This document shows positions 52,710 to 64,000 of a DNA stretch of 64,000 bases, piece after piece; position 1 is the stretch's first letter; each line of letters begins with the position of its first letter. Source of the DNA: Plotosus lineatus (taxonomy: Eukaryota > Chordata > Actinopteri > Siluriformes > Plotosidae); the NCBI GenBank assembly GCA_024760905.1, contig CM045733.1, positions 33,330,001 to 33,394,000 on the forward strand, written 5' to 3'. The notes below the pieces were generated by a model. That model searched no databases and had not been told where the DNA came from. It saw only the letters and a program-made list of their open reading frames with translations. A program made the position numbers and the translations under genes.

Positions 52710-54170
52710 ATAAATTTTGTTGCTTTGCAGCCTGAAATGAAGCCTGAAATACAGACTCTCAAAAATTATTTTTCCTGCAAAGATTAAAGAATCATGCAAA
52801 CTCAATCAGGTGTAGCCACCCTCTCCATGACATACCACTCTAACTCTTCAATTCAGTTCATTTTCTGTTATTGTTTAATCCTAATTAGGGTCACGGGGGG
52901 GGGGGCTGACACCCATCCCATGCGACTCTGGGCGAGGGAAGAGTACACCCTGGACAGCTCGCAAGGCCATCGCAGGCTTTGCAGCCTACACTTGTCGAAA
53001 GTCAGCAATGGTTCTTTTACATGAACCTCTCACCTTTTGACAGTGAGAGACATGGCCCGCCTTTGATAACCCAGTTAGCTGCACTTGGGGGACAGTGACA
53101 ACCTTGTGGAAAGTGGGACTCGATCCGGTACCCTATACCACTAGACCACCACTGTCTCATACCACTCTAACTGGATTCCACCTTTGATTAACAGTAACCA
53201 TTCTAATGATAATTATAATTAGATATCCTAAATCATTCCAGTACCTGGAAGTGTAACTTAAAACAACCAATGAAGAATGGCAAGGCACTCTCAAACGTTC
53301 CTATAGATGATGTAATCAACACAAGTCAGGATATAATTAAAAACAATTATTTCAAAGGCTCAATCCCAAGGAACACAGTAAAGTCCATAGTCTGGATGTC
53401 GAAAGTATTTAGTACAATGAGGACCCTACAGGTATCAGGCTTTTCCTCCAAGGTGGAGGCAACTTTGAAGCAGTTACAGGTATGTTTGGCAAAGATGTTT
53501 ATTAAATGCATATGATGATAATATTACAAATACACCACAAATGTGTGTTGTATAGGAGAATTGCAACTAAAAAGACAAGTCTTGATTGATCTGGGCCAAC
53601 ATGCACTTTGACGATCCTGCGGCCAAATGGAGAAAAGGTGTTCTGCTCAGACGAGATCAATGCCAAACGGTATAATTGGCAGAAACCCAATACAGTGTAC
53701 CATCCAAAAAAAAAAAAAAAAGGCAAAAAGAACCACCATACCTGCTATAAAAGTATAAAAGTTGTAGCATCCTGGTGTAGTGTTGTGTCTCTGCAGCAGG
53801 AACTGGGGCACTTGTCAAAATAGAAGAAAAACAGATGGAGAAAAATAGCTTCAAATTCTAGAGGAAAACCTGCTGCCCTCGATCAGAAAGTTGTCAATGG
53901 AAAGAAGGTTTGCCTGCAATCATGACAATGCACTGAAGTTGACAAAGTGGCTAAAGGTGAATGTTCTTGTAAGATCTACTCAGAGCTCAAATTTAAAATC
54001 TATTTAAAATTTGTGAAATGGTTTCAAAATGCCAGTCCACCAATGGCCACCATCCAATTTGACTGAACCTCAACATTTCAAAGAAGAAGACAGAAGGAGA
54101 GGGCAATTACTGCACAGTCTAAATGCATAAAGTTGGTATTGAAGTATCTCAACAGGTTTGTGGCTGTCGG
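52710..54170 (+). mobile_element. Tc1-like transposon, decayed, split by a SINE
   Basis: Left part: gttgctttgcagcctgaaat. After the SINE come aagaatggcaaggcactctc and caaggaacacagtaaagtcc (transposase start), AKWRK/FCSDEINAKRYNWQKPNTVYHPK near 53610-53710 (catalytic SDE region and WRKPNT-like motif), 'aactggggcacttgtcaaaa', atcatgacaatgcactgaag (DND-like site), and 3' text 'acagtctaaatgcataaagt'. Many stops and shifts make it inactive. Confidence 0.85.
52846..53157 (-). mobile_element. SINE family A, type 2 tail, 15-bp TSD, nested in Tc1
   Basis: Reverse-oriented copy with tail (taatcctaattagggtcacg), body and tRNA-like head. It is bounded by perfect duplications cataccactctaact at 52831-52845 and 53158-53172, which interrupt the Tc1 leader. 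Confidence 0.95.
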
Positions 54171-54500
54171 TTTAATGCCACAGCTGTCCACGGCTGTGAT
54201 TCCATCGAGGCTAATTGGCCAAGCCATCACGAGAGGGACAGATGGCATACACTCAGTTTCCTGTGAATCACAGTGATCACCAACCAATCACATGAGCTCA
54301 TTCGTATGAGGGGGGCAGATAGCGCTTTCCCTCCGAGAGTGTTAAACCCCAAGTACACCTGCACAGCACTTTCAAAAAGAGACAGGTGGCTAACATTGCA
54401 TGTCAAGGAGGGATGTGTGTGCATGCTTTCATCCTCCTTGGTCAGTGGTGGTTGAGTGATAGGGAAAATGATACCTGATGGGTGGGAATTGGATACAACT
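54171..54500. repeat. Probable interspersed repeat, family unknown
   Basis: The block from ccacagctgtccacggctgt through ccaatcacatgagctcattc to ctccttggtcagtggtgg reads like a diverged dispersed repeat directly after the Tc1 remnant. I cannot show a second copy in this window. Confidence 0.35.
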
Positions 54501-55470
54501 AAAAACCTTAGGCTTTGGCCACGAAGTACAAATACTTGAATTAAAAAAATATAATAAAATTGTTTTGGTTACTGAGAGTAAAGGGGCCAGCTCATCCTTT
54601 CCAAAATACTGTATAGACTTGGTACTTAGGCATGGACCCTTTAAAATTAATTGCATCTATGCACCCAAAGCTTTTACTTATCATAGCAACAAAAAAAAAA
54701 ATTGTATTAAACAATTTTGAAAATTCACACAGAATCAGAAAAGCATGACATACCCTTACAGAGTTCTTCAGGTGTACAACTCATATTTTACTGTAGAATC
54801 CCAATTTTAATTATCATTTTCATGTTCAATATTTTTAAATGGCTGCAGTGCTCAATGTGACATTCGAGTATTCACATTCACCCTCCCATTTTTCCCACCG
54901 TTTATACATTTTGCAAAATAGATTTTCGGTCTTTGCCCTTTAATCTTCAGAATATTCACTGCCACTTTTAGGGATTAGCTGTCAGGAAATTTACTTTGTG
55001 GCTCTAAAATTTAATTCATAAAGTAGACACAGACATTACTCAGATTTGTCGCTAGGACAAATAAACTTCTGCGTGGAGTGTTAATTATTTTTGTTGCTAA
55101 GGGCTCGAAGATTCTGTGACACCAGGAACATTCAGCCGTACCCAAAAATGCAGGAGACAGAGTCTGATGGAGGAGCTTTATTATTCACAGGGAAGGCACT
55201 AGAGTATGGGGAAATCATAGTCACTGTTAGAGAAGCCCTATGATTGCTAAGTGGAATCAGGTGTGCGTGCTTAGTACTCCACCCGCGTGTGACAGCCACG
55301 CCCCTCTTCAGCGCTGCATGCAGGGAGTTAGAGCCGCCAAAACCGGAGTCTCTCACAACACAGACCATAACACACTAAAATAAAATCCACAGTACAGTTA
55401 AAACATAACAACAATAAATATAAGAATGTTTACATTTGTGGTGGTGAGAAGTTGGCATACATAAATGTTG
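54501..55470. other. Intergenic sequence, nothing firmly recognised
   Basis: 55090-55370 has higher CG content (ccacccgcgtgtgacagcc) and may be a fragment of a retroelement, but no diagnostic motif is visible. Confidence 0.4.
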
Positions 55471-55687
55471 GAGAGGGAGAGAGGAAGCGGATCCCCTTCC
55501 ATAACAGAGATGGAAAGGAGAGGCGGATCCCCTTCCATAACGAAGAGGGAGAGGGGAAGCGGATCCCCTTCCATAACAGAGAGTGTGAGGGGAGGTGAAT
55601 CCCCTTCCATAACAGAGAGGGAGAAAGGAAGCGGATCCCCTTCCATAACAGACAGGGAGAGGGGAGGCGGATCTCCTTCTATAACAG
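55471..55687. repeat. 36-bp minisatellite, about six units, open on both strands
   Basis: Each 36-bp unit (gagaggggaagcggatcccc then ttccataacaga) contains a GGATCC or near variant. As 36 is 12 codons, the array translates without stops as a 12-residue repeat: GSGSPSITERER-like on the + strand and MEGDPLPLSLSV-like on the - strand. No promoter, splice or homology evidence makes it a gene. Confidence 0.93.
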
Positions 55688-55899
55688 CTTCAGGTGAATC
55701 AGCCAATGGTGTTTTTTTTTTCCTCTTGCTATGTGTTTTGGCGTGGATGACTCTTCTTCAGGATGTCCCTTTCTTTTCTTGAAGAACATTTCTAACATGG
55801 CTTGTTTCTGCCTTCTTTTCAAAACCTTACGGAAGTGGCTCATGACCTCATTGTTAAAGGTGTTCACAGCGATACATAGTATCAACAACTTCCGGACTT

Positions 55900-56125
55900 C
55901 CCCAGAACAGCGCTAGGGTGACATGGTATCAACAACTTTCGGACTTCCGGAAAGCACGCATTTTCCCTCCCTCTCGGTCTCGTTTTTTCTCACGCTTTTT
56001 TAGCGTTCGACTTCCAGATTTTGGTCGACTTCTGGAACAAAAATAACCTGGATTTTTCGGTCGAATTCCGATTTGTTTGACCTCTAAAGCGTTCAAGTAC
56101 CAAGGTATCACTGAAATAAATATAC
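55900..56125 (-). mobile_element. Single end of a TIR-type DNA element
   Basis: Read on the minus strand it starts cagtgataccttggtacttg and continues cgctttagaggtcaaacaaa, an end in the style of the other TA-target elements here. The partner end was not found. The words cggacttcc(g/c) following tatcaacaactt occur twice, near 55879 and 55928. Confidence 0.5.
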
Positions 56126-57284
56126 AGTACACTTACCAAGACCTTTGTGTCCATTAGAGAACTGTAATTTTATTTTGTTGATTTTTAGTACCCAGTCCTA
56201 CACTGTCCTCTCTTCCTTCAGGAACAGTGTGGGTGAAGGAAGAGTCGGTGTACATCTGGTTATAAATATAACCATCAAGTGTGTAAATATAACAAAGCGA
56301 GTGTGTGTAATATTGTATATCCAGACTGCTATGAAATGCCATCTGAACTACGATCAGAAGGTCATGAGCTCAAAATCCAGCATGGCCAAGCTACCACGTC
56401 CAGTCCCTTAACCCTGAATAGTTTATATACAGTACTTGTAAGTCACCTTGGATAAGGCTATCCAATCAATCCGATACATGGAAAATACAATAAAATAAGA
56501 CTTTGCTCCATGATACTGAATTTCTAAGCAAAAATGACAAGCAAACATCTTGACTCTCATTCCTGGGTGAACAATCAGAATTCACTGCACTTGTTTCTCT
56601 AAAAGGCTGCATTCTCCCTTTGGAGGTGAGGTGTCTCAGCACAGCAGGAGTTCAAGCTGTACCTGAGAGACGCTTGTCAGAGACCGTTTCACTAAAGCTG
56701 TTTCATTAATATGCATGAGATTCTGATGCCTTCAGCCCATTCTGTCCACCAATGCACAGTCTGAAGAGGGCAAAGGCAGTAAAAATAGTGTAGAGGTGCA
56801 AAGATGCAGCCTACTCACTGCCAGTATTGAATATGGTTTTTCATAAAACAGTGGTCCTAAAGCGTGGCCTCAGGAAGCACATGCTGAAATGTCATTGAAA
56901 AATTATAGTGGTGAAAATCGCAAGTAATGTTGTAATATATAATGTGTATTGCCATGATTTTGACATTAATAACTATTCAACAGTAATGACTAGCGATATA
57001 TTACCTACAGCAAGGAGATTATATTTTTCTCTGTATTTGTTTGTTAGCAACTTCACGCAAAAAGTTATGAACTGATTTTAAGTAAAATTTTGGAGGGGTG
57101 AAGAATATCCTAATTACCATCCTGGTAGATTTTGATGACAATATGGTTCACAATCCAGAACTGGGATTTTTTTTTTTTTTTTTTTAATTCTTCTCAGCAT
57201 TTTTAGACAATTTTAGGAATTTTGCATTAAATTTTATTAATTAAGATGCCTCCACAAAAATGACTGTAAATATCTTCATTAGAT
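56126..57284. other. Intergenic sequence with a short SINE C trace
   Basis: 56340-56475 (agtcccttaaccctgaatag, gtcaccttggataaggctat) matches the 3' half of the SINE at 61862. Otherwise nothing; a T-run lies near 57171-57185. Confidence 0.45.
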
Positions 57285-59010
57285 CTATCAAAAGCTGCAG
57301 TTCGATGATCGACTTTGGAGTCATGTCTTTGGATTTGCAGCCGCATGTTTTGGACACTCTAGTGAAGAGGGGAGCTGAGCTGTCAACTGATCACCAGCTG
57401 GTGAGGAGTTGGCTCCAATGGCAAGGAATGCTGCTCTTCAGACATGGAAAACGTGTAATTAGGGTTTCCTGAAAACATTTGGCAGAGTCAAATGTTCCCT
57501 GTCAGAAGGTTCTTCAACTCCTACCTCTGGCAGAGCTACAACCACATACCAATAGACGACAGGGACACGAAGTCCAAATGGGCCATGTTCTGTCTCCATT
57601 ATTGAAGTCATTGGTGCCTGTCATGGGGGCAACCCCCAATCCAGATGATGGACATGTGTGGTGAGGGGGGCCATCAAGCTTAAGAAGGAGGTCTAATGGG
57701 TTGATTTGGCCTGTGGAACTCCCGAGGCAGTGGATGTGTACTGACAGACCAAACTTCCTGCAGTTTGGGCTGTCACAGATGCAAAATCTTGGTTGTGGGA
57801 GGAGTTCAGTAAAGGCCTGTAAAAAGTTCTGGACCACCATCCTCCACCTCAGGAGGGGGAAGCAGTACACCACAAACACTGTTTACAGTCAAAGTGAGGA
57901 GCTGCTCACCTCCACTAAGGATGTTTTCAGGAGGTGGAAAGAATACTTCAAGTACCTCCTCGATCCCACCAACATGCCCTCTGTGGAAGAAGAAAGCCTG
58001 GAGGTTCAGAAGGGGTTCTGCCAATTACTAGTGCTCAGGTCGCCAAGGTAATTAAAAACCTTTTTAGTTGCTGGGCTCCAGGGGATCGACAATATCTGCC
58101 CTGAATATTTCAAGGCTCTGAATGTTGTAGGACTGTCTTAGTTGGCGCATCTCTACAACATTATATGGTAATCAGGAGCCATACCTCTGGATTGGCAAAC
58201 CAAGTGGTAGTTTCCGCTTTTAAAAACAGTGGACCCAGGAGTGTATTCTGGCTATCGTGGAAGCACATGCCTCAGCCTACATGGGGAAATCTGTTCAGGA
58301 GTACTGGAGAGGAGAAGCCAACCGATTGTTGAACCTTGGATTTAGGAGGAAGGATGTGGATTTCGTGGGGGATGGGAGTTTGCCCAACCTGTCCACATGT
58401 TCTTTGTGGACTTGAAGAAGGCTCTCAACCATGTCCCTCAGGATATCTTGTGGGGCGTGCTCCAGGAATATGGTATACTGTACCAGTTACAATAGGCCAT
58501 TTGGTTTCTATACTGCGAGAGCTTGGAACACATTGGTAATAACATGTCAAATACAGTAGGGCTTGGACTCCACCATGGCCATCTTTTGTCACTGGTTCTG
58601 TTCATAATATTTATTGATAGAATTTTTAGTCACTGATGAGGCTTTGGGGGGGTTCTCCTCTCTGCTTTTTGCAGATAACCTTATACTTTTGAATTCATCA
58701 ATCTGGGATCATCAGCTCTTGCTGGAGTGATTTTCAGTGGAGTGTGAAGCTACCAGGATGAGAATCAGCAACTCGTCCTGGACTAAGTCCACGGTCCTGT
58801 CCTCAACCAGAAAAGGGTGGAATGCACCCTCCGATTCTGGAATGAGGTCCTTCCCTAAGTGGAGGAGTTCAGACATCTCGGGATCTTGCTCACAAGTGAG
58901 GAAAAAATGGAGTGGGAGATCAACAGACGGATGGTGCAGCCTCTGCAAATGTGGTCCAATGCTGTATGGTTCAATATGTACCTGGTTGCCAAAAGCCTGA
59001 GAAAGTCTGC
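57285..59010 (+). mobile_element. APE-type LINE (family 3), 5'-truncated, decayed
   Basis: The plus strand reads SMIDFGVMSLDLQPHVLDTL, VKRGAELSTDHQLV, KKFWTTILHLRRGKQ, DVFRRWKEYFKYLLDPTNMP and, near 58860-58980, EEFRHLGILLTSEEKMEWEI. The RT core is present only in broken frames (ttgcagataacctt near 58670 marks the FADN-like site). Confidence 0.82.
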
Positions 59011-59689
59011 TGTAACACATCAAAACACTGAAACTGTGTATGAAGTGTTTTGTTTTTTTGTGAATAGTGCGAGTGATGCTTGTCTCTTTGTTTTAAATAT
59101 GAATGTTTGATGTCTGCACTGGAGCTTATTATAAAAGGTTTTTTTACTTGCATAAAGATTTCACTTTTTAAAAATTCCAAAAAATTACACTATTTATATC
59201 ATATCAAATTAAATAATACAAAAATGTAAATTCAATATACTGTAATTCAGTTCATTGCACATTTTCTTTTTTGTAATGGGCTAAGAATGATTTGATGCTG
59301 TTTAGAGAGAGAGAGAACTGTGGTCTCATAACTGCTATTCTCAGAGACTCAATAGTAATTATCCAGCCATGACTACAGGGAACACCCAGGCCCCACCTAA
59401 ACCCAACAAAGTCTAAAACGGACGCAAACACAGGCTCTGAATTAAACCTCTTGTACTTTATAAAAAAAAGTTAAACTTAAATTACTGCTTAAACATTTAA
59501 ATACAGCAACAGTTACATCTGTATAAATGATCTTTCATATCATGCTTGAGTGTAAAGCTAGAGTCAAATGTTTTCTAATACTTCCTAATATGAAAAGCAC
59601 TGAACTCTTATACTATTCTTCAAAAATCAACGCTTTATTCAAATCAAGTCAGTTTGAGTTATGTAAAAACATTTTTTTTCTTTTTTAAA
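59011..59689. other. Intergenic sequence, nothing recognised
   Basis: AT-rich; no gene or repeat family. Confidence 0.5.
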
Positions 59690-59691
59690 TA

Positions 59692-60214
59692 CAGTGATCC
59701 CTCGCTTTCCGCGCTTAATTGGGACAGAGAGCCCCACGTGACCATCGAAATCCGCAAAGTAGGATCACCCCCCCCAACTGACGTATATGTACATGCATAT
59801 GTGTATATGATATCAATAAATACATATTCAATGCTATTAATGCTTTTAATAACAATTAAACATTAAAAAATAAAGCATACAATGTAACTAAAATATAAAT
59901 AAACATACAGATGCGTGCACGCACGCAGATGCAGATGCGTGTACACACTCAGATGTGCACCTCACAACAATGTATCCAGTTTTGATGGGAGATTTTGAGT
60001 TGTTTTATGTTTTGTGTTGTTTTTGGTGGGTTTTTTTTTTTTTTTTTTTTTGCATAATTTGCCTTGTTTTTGTGGCCTTTACTTTTTCCCCATTCTTCCA
60101 TAATTTTCTTATTTTTTAATTAAATGAATATTTATTAATTTATTAAAAAAAAAAAAAAAACCGTGATGCACTGAAGCCACATGAATTGAAGCGTGAAGTA
60201 GCGAGGTATCCCTA
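59692..60214. mobile_element. Non-autonomous TIR element, TA target
   Basis: The left end is cagtgatccctcgctttccg and the inverted right end is tagggatacctcgctacttc. The subterminal gcttaattgggacagagagc is shared with the 31274-31724 element. The right-hand TA (60215-60216) is also the left-hand TA of the next element. Confidence 0.78.
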
Positions 60215-60216
60215 TA

Positions 60217-61236
60217 CAGTCATACTTCACCTTACAAAATTAATCTGTTCCAGAAGTGGGTTTGTAACCTCACTTTTTTCATAAGTTGAGTCGCATTTTA
60301 CATGTAAAAGGCCTGATTCGTTCCAAGGCCCCCAACACTACCCCCTAAACCCTTTAAAAATTATAAAAATATACGTTTTAAGGCCTCCTTCTGCTTCAAT
60401 ATTGTACCAATGGTAGACGTGTTTCAGTCATATTCCTTTGTGATATCACTCAACCACATGCCACGAGCCCGATTCTGCTTTTCACTCACACCGGGAATCA
60501 ATTTCTTGAGGCCCATGATGTCTGTCTCTCTGTCTTCCTTTCGGCTTTTTCCCTTTTACTCGGGAGTCGCCACAGCGAATCATCTGATTCGCAGGTTTGA
60601 TTTGGCAGAGGTTTTGACGTCGGATGCCCTTCCTGTCACAACCCTTTTTAGCAAGGGACAGAAACACACTGACGACTTTGCAGCCTATTCTTTACGAAAG
60701 TCAGCAATGGTTCTTTTACATGCCTCTCACCATCGACAGTGAGAGACATGGCCCGCCTTGATAACCCAGTTAGCTGCACTGGGGGGTCTTGAGGCCCATG
60801 ATGAATGACAAAAAATAAAGTTTCAATGAGCACACTCGAAAAACTCATGAAACAACAGTAACTCTATCCTTTACGTGTGTTAGAACTCCGTGATGAACAA
60901 TGGGTCGGAGGCACACGAAAAGCATCATGGGTATCATGGAGATTCAGCTCCCTCCAAGCCAATGGGAGGCCAGAGGGGTGGGGTGTTGGGAGATAGCCAA
61001 TGGGAGAGCAACTCTATCACGCCAATTTCAAAACAAAATACAAGATGCTACAAGTGTATTTACATTTCGGGGGATTCAGGCAGCTGAAAAGCTGAGTGCG
61101 CATTGTTTGAATTTTTGCGATGTCGTGTTTCGTAATGTGAATTTTTTTCGTATCCGGAGACGGAAATTTTAGGTAAATGTGTTTTCGTAACTTGGATTTT
61201 CATTAGTTCGGTCGTTCGTAACGTAAGGTATGATTG
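60217..61236. mobile_element. Non-autonomous TIR element, host of a SINE
   Basis: The left end cagtcatacttcaccttaca and inverted right end caatcataccttacgttacg match apart from one small gap. Subterminal ttaatctgttccagaag recalls the other TIR elements. A family A SINE is inserted at 60521. Confidence 0.72.
60521..60786 (-). mobile_element. SINE family A, headless, RTE-like tail, 17-bp TSD
   Basis: Reverse-oriented copy with type 1 tail (gtggcgactcccgagtaaaa, agccgaaaggaag on the minus strand) and body. It ends at the C-run before the head. Perfect duplications tcttgaggcccatgatg at 60504-60520 and 60787-60803 show that the headless form is the whole insertion. Confidence 0.95.
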
Positions 61237-61861
61237 TTACTGTTTTGGATAGTTATAAAAACTTGTGGAAATATAGAAGAAATAACCTGGAAAAAATGGA
61301 CAATTTGAAGCATGTCTTGAGGTTCCACAGTGACCCAGAAAAAATAGTGAATATAGCATATTTTGAACAAAATCACAAAATGGCAAAAACAAAGGTTAGC
61401 ATAAGGAATACAATTATTTTATTTGTACAAAGTTAACCAGCAACATTACCACTAGTAAGAACAATATCTTTGAACAAAACAAAAATTGTTTATATAGATT
61501 TATAAAATGTGTAAAATAACATTACCACAAAGATACTGAGCAATCCAGATGTGAAATGTTTGCGTATTTAATATGTTTAAATAGCTTATCTTGCTCAATA
61601 AGCAGAGAGGAAAAACTTCCTGAGACAGAATGCAAAAAGAAATATAGAATAATACAGAAGTGTAAATTATACCACAGTTAGTCCTGGTTCCCTAATTTGA
61701 TCGGTCAAGCTATGCACCAGGAATGCCATTTTGCACCAAGAATGCCATCTGTTGTTATGCCGTGTCACATTTCATTTCCTAGTTTCAAACTGTTTTCACA
61801 GTAGAGTTTGTGACGCCACTGGCTGTTCTCCATTTTTACCAATAATGTACAAATCAATGTC
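61237..61861. other. Intergenic sequence, nothing recognised
   Basis: AT-rich; no gene or repeat family. Confidence 0.5.
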
Positions 61862-62050
61862 TGTGGCAGTGGTATCTCAGTGGTTAGACCTCTAGGCTAC
61901 CAATCAGAAAGTTAAGGGTTAAAGTCACAGTACCAGCACTCTACCACTGTTGGGCCCTTGAGCAAGACCCTAAATCCCTCAACTGCTCGGTTGTATGAAT
62001 CATAAAAATGTAAATCACTTTGGGTAAGGGTATCAACCAATTTCTGTAAA
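61862..62050 (+). mobile_element. tRNA-derived SINE, third family (C)
   Basis: Head ggcagtggtatctcagtggt, a weak box B (agggttaaagtcac), then ccactgttgggcccttgagc, aagaccctaaatccctcaac and aatcactttgggtaagggta. This body is well known to me from fish SINEs and differs from families A and B. Confidence 0.75.
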
Positions 62051-62724
62051 TATAAATAGTTCTGTTTACTTAGGACCTATTTGGAACTATTTGTTAGCAG
62101 AGCAAAACTATAGTGACTGATACTGTATGTCAATTACATCGAGAGAACTCTTCTGCAAAAGAAAACTTCACACTTATAAATGTGTGGTAAAGTTTATAGT
62201 AGCATGGTTTTATTATATTTATATCACTGCCGATATTCCTCATAATATCCTGTCAAGCTACACATGCAACGTCTGATACCAGTGATCCTGACCCGACTGC
62301 TGTGTGGACCTTCCTGATCCATCCTGAAGCCTTACTTCTGTTTGGAGTTCTTATCACTTGGAAACCACTTCGTCCTTCTCAAAGTGGTTACAAACCATGA
62401 GGATGGCTTTGGACAGGACTTTCTGTGGGCTACAACTGCTATCATTGCTATGATGCCATAAACAGCTTTGTGCTGATGTCTCCATTAGTAAAGATAACAG
62501 CATCTTTTTCACTGAACACATCGTGCACTTTGACTATATAGCACACAGTCATTGAAATACAGTGTTTATAAGCACACTATTCAGTGTCACTTTGATAAGG
62601 ATATGTGTTCTTTTTGCGACAGGTACTTCACAAGGTTCTCAAGATAGATAGACAAACAGATTAGCACTGTTTTGCGCTTCTGCTTCAGGGCAAAAAAAAA
62701 AAAAAAGAGTTCTGAAGTCAAGCC
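62051..62724. other. Intergenic sequence, nothing recognised
   Basis: An A-run lies near 62693-62706. No gene or family seen. Confidence 0.5.
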
Positions 62725-63005
62725 TTTAGCTCAGACATGGTATTTCTGTTTGGAGTTTTAATGTTCTTTCTGTTTTGTGAAGGTTTTCTCCAGGTGCTCT
62801 GGTTCACTCCCACAGTCCAATATTTTTCAATTGTGTGTGTGTGTGTCTGTGTGCGTGCGCGCGCGCGTGTGTGTGTGTGTGTGTGTTAGCCCTGTCATGG
62901 ACTGACGAGTGTGTTCACGGTGTACCCTGCCTTTTGTCATATTCGGATATGCTCCAGCCTCCCCATGACCCTAATGCAGTCAAGGATAAAGAAATTCAGA
63001 TGAAA
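62725..63005 (+). mobile_element. SINE family B, head-degenerate, with TG/CG tract
   Basis: It retains 'tgtttggagttttaatgttc', 'ttctccaggtgctctggttc' and 'cccacagtcca'. A TG/CG tract (62832-62886) is at the usual internal place, then the shared tail (cctgtcatggactgacgag ... cagcctccccatgacccta). Confidence 0.72.
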
Positions 63006-64000
63006 TGAGGTGAGGATTTAAGGTAGGATTCCTTGTAGAACTATGAACAGCAGCAGAAATTGCATCACAAGCACTGGAGTACAATAAAAGTAGAGCATCA
63101 TGATGGATCTGGCAGGTGTGGAGAGCGAAGGCAGCCACAGAAGCTACAGCATTTATAATCGTTGTCGCAACACCAGTATGAAGTGTAATATAACATTCTT
63201 ATGATAAAAACAGGGTTTGTTACATTAATAAATGTATCTGGAATATGACTCCGAAAAACAGAATAGTCTGTGACAAGTCTTATTTTTTTAACCTGACTGA
63301 TCTTCACAATGCACACGATTCATTTTACAGTCAGTGAGATAGTACAAGGATCCTTTTCTTTAAAATAAATAAATAAATAAATAAAAAGGTAAGTTATGAC
63401 TGCAAAATCCAGCACAGACACAACATGTGTAATGTTACAGCTGTATGGCTCTGCCGGTTTGGATATTAGTTTTGTGAAATTAGCTCTGTATCAGGCTGAG
63501 CTGCCTGCTGCCCAAAACTGTGGCAGTGTCTGAAATGAATAGAAACCATCTACCTCCAAATTAACCTTTCTATATTTCGCACATCAGTAGAAATTAAATC
63601 CACACTGCAACAGTTTTAGCAAAGAGCATACAATACCTTTCAGCATGATTGTGTAAACATTATACAATGTGGGTGTAATGAGATGCACATTCTTGTCATG
63701 GATTAGTTCTTTACGTTATTTTTAGTAGGGCAAAAGTATTCGTTCTGAAGGTGTAAATTCATTATAACGAGAGAGATGAGGGTGTGTGTGTATTATAATA
63801 TCAGCATGAAGCATTTGTGACATATTTGATTTGTTTAAGATTCTGCTTAGTCACAACTCAACTCAATTACCACACAGTGACAAATACGAGTAGTTTTTCT
63901 TTATTGACAAATTGTAGTTTTCTTACTAGTTTTAAAGTGTATGGATATAATAAACATAGATAACTGAATAAAGTATCACTGCAGCGTTTGTGTAACTGGA
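63006..64000. other. Intergenic sequence, nothing recognised
   Basis: A short (AAAT)n lies near 63361-63385. No gene or repeat family seen. Confidence 0.5.

Noticed and set aside
55090..55370. LTR-retroelement fragment
   Set aside because: CG-richer composition only; no LTR ends, primer-binding site or coding motif could be shown.

Overview
This window is a piece of a ray-finned fish (teleost) chromosome. The evidence is a spliced vertebrate neuronal gene with GT-AG introns, an AT-rich background, very many CA/TA/GATA-type microsatellites, and a transposon set typical of teleosts: RTE- and L2-type LINEs, Tc1-like and hAT DNA transposons, and tRNA-derived SINEs. The species cannot be fixed from the sequence.

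The only cellular gene I can support is the 3' part of a synapsin gene on the + strand. Seven coding exons lie between 1293 and 29766 and splice in frame to 255 residues plus a TAA stop: the end of the ATP-grasp C domain, a short Ser/Pro/Gln linker and the conserved C-terminal E domain. Residue choices favour synapsin III (syn3) over synapsin II. Earlier exons lie outside the window to the left. The introns are filled with repeats, and one intron ends with a pure (TG)30 tract placed directly against the 3' splice site.

From 29.8 kb to the end I find no further cellular gene, only layered mobile elements. They are four RTE-type LINE copies (7.6, 22.5, 40.6 and 45.8 kb), one L2/CR1-group LINE nested in another LINE (14.6-19.0 kb) plus a solo L2 3' end (40.2 kb), and two more copies of that host LINE family (25.6 and 57.3 kb). 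There are also Tc1-like remnants (10.3, 43.5, 47.1 and 52.7 kb), a hAT transposon with BED-finger remnants (19.26-21.02 kb), a palindromic hAT MITE (47.8 kb), at least six TIR elements with TA target sites, and about 25 tRNA-derived SINE copies. Many insertion events can be ordered from target-site duplications and nesting.

The most striking item is a near-perfect 110-bp inverted repeat at 35973-36209. Each arm, read on its own strand, contains a complete hammerhead-ribozyme consensus (CTGAAGA, stem II, GAAA, minimal stem III, GTA cleavage site, stem I). I read it as a head-to-head pair of ribozymes of the kind known from Penelope-like retroelements, lying inside a TIR transposon. Second is the (TG)30 splice-acceptor arrangement in synapsin. 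Third, one SINE body carries two different 3' tails, one matching the RTE LINE 3' end and the other shared with an unrelated SINE family.
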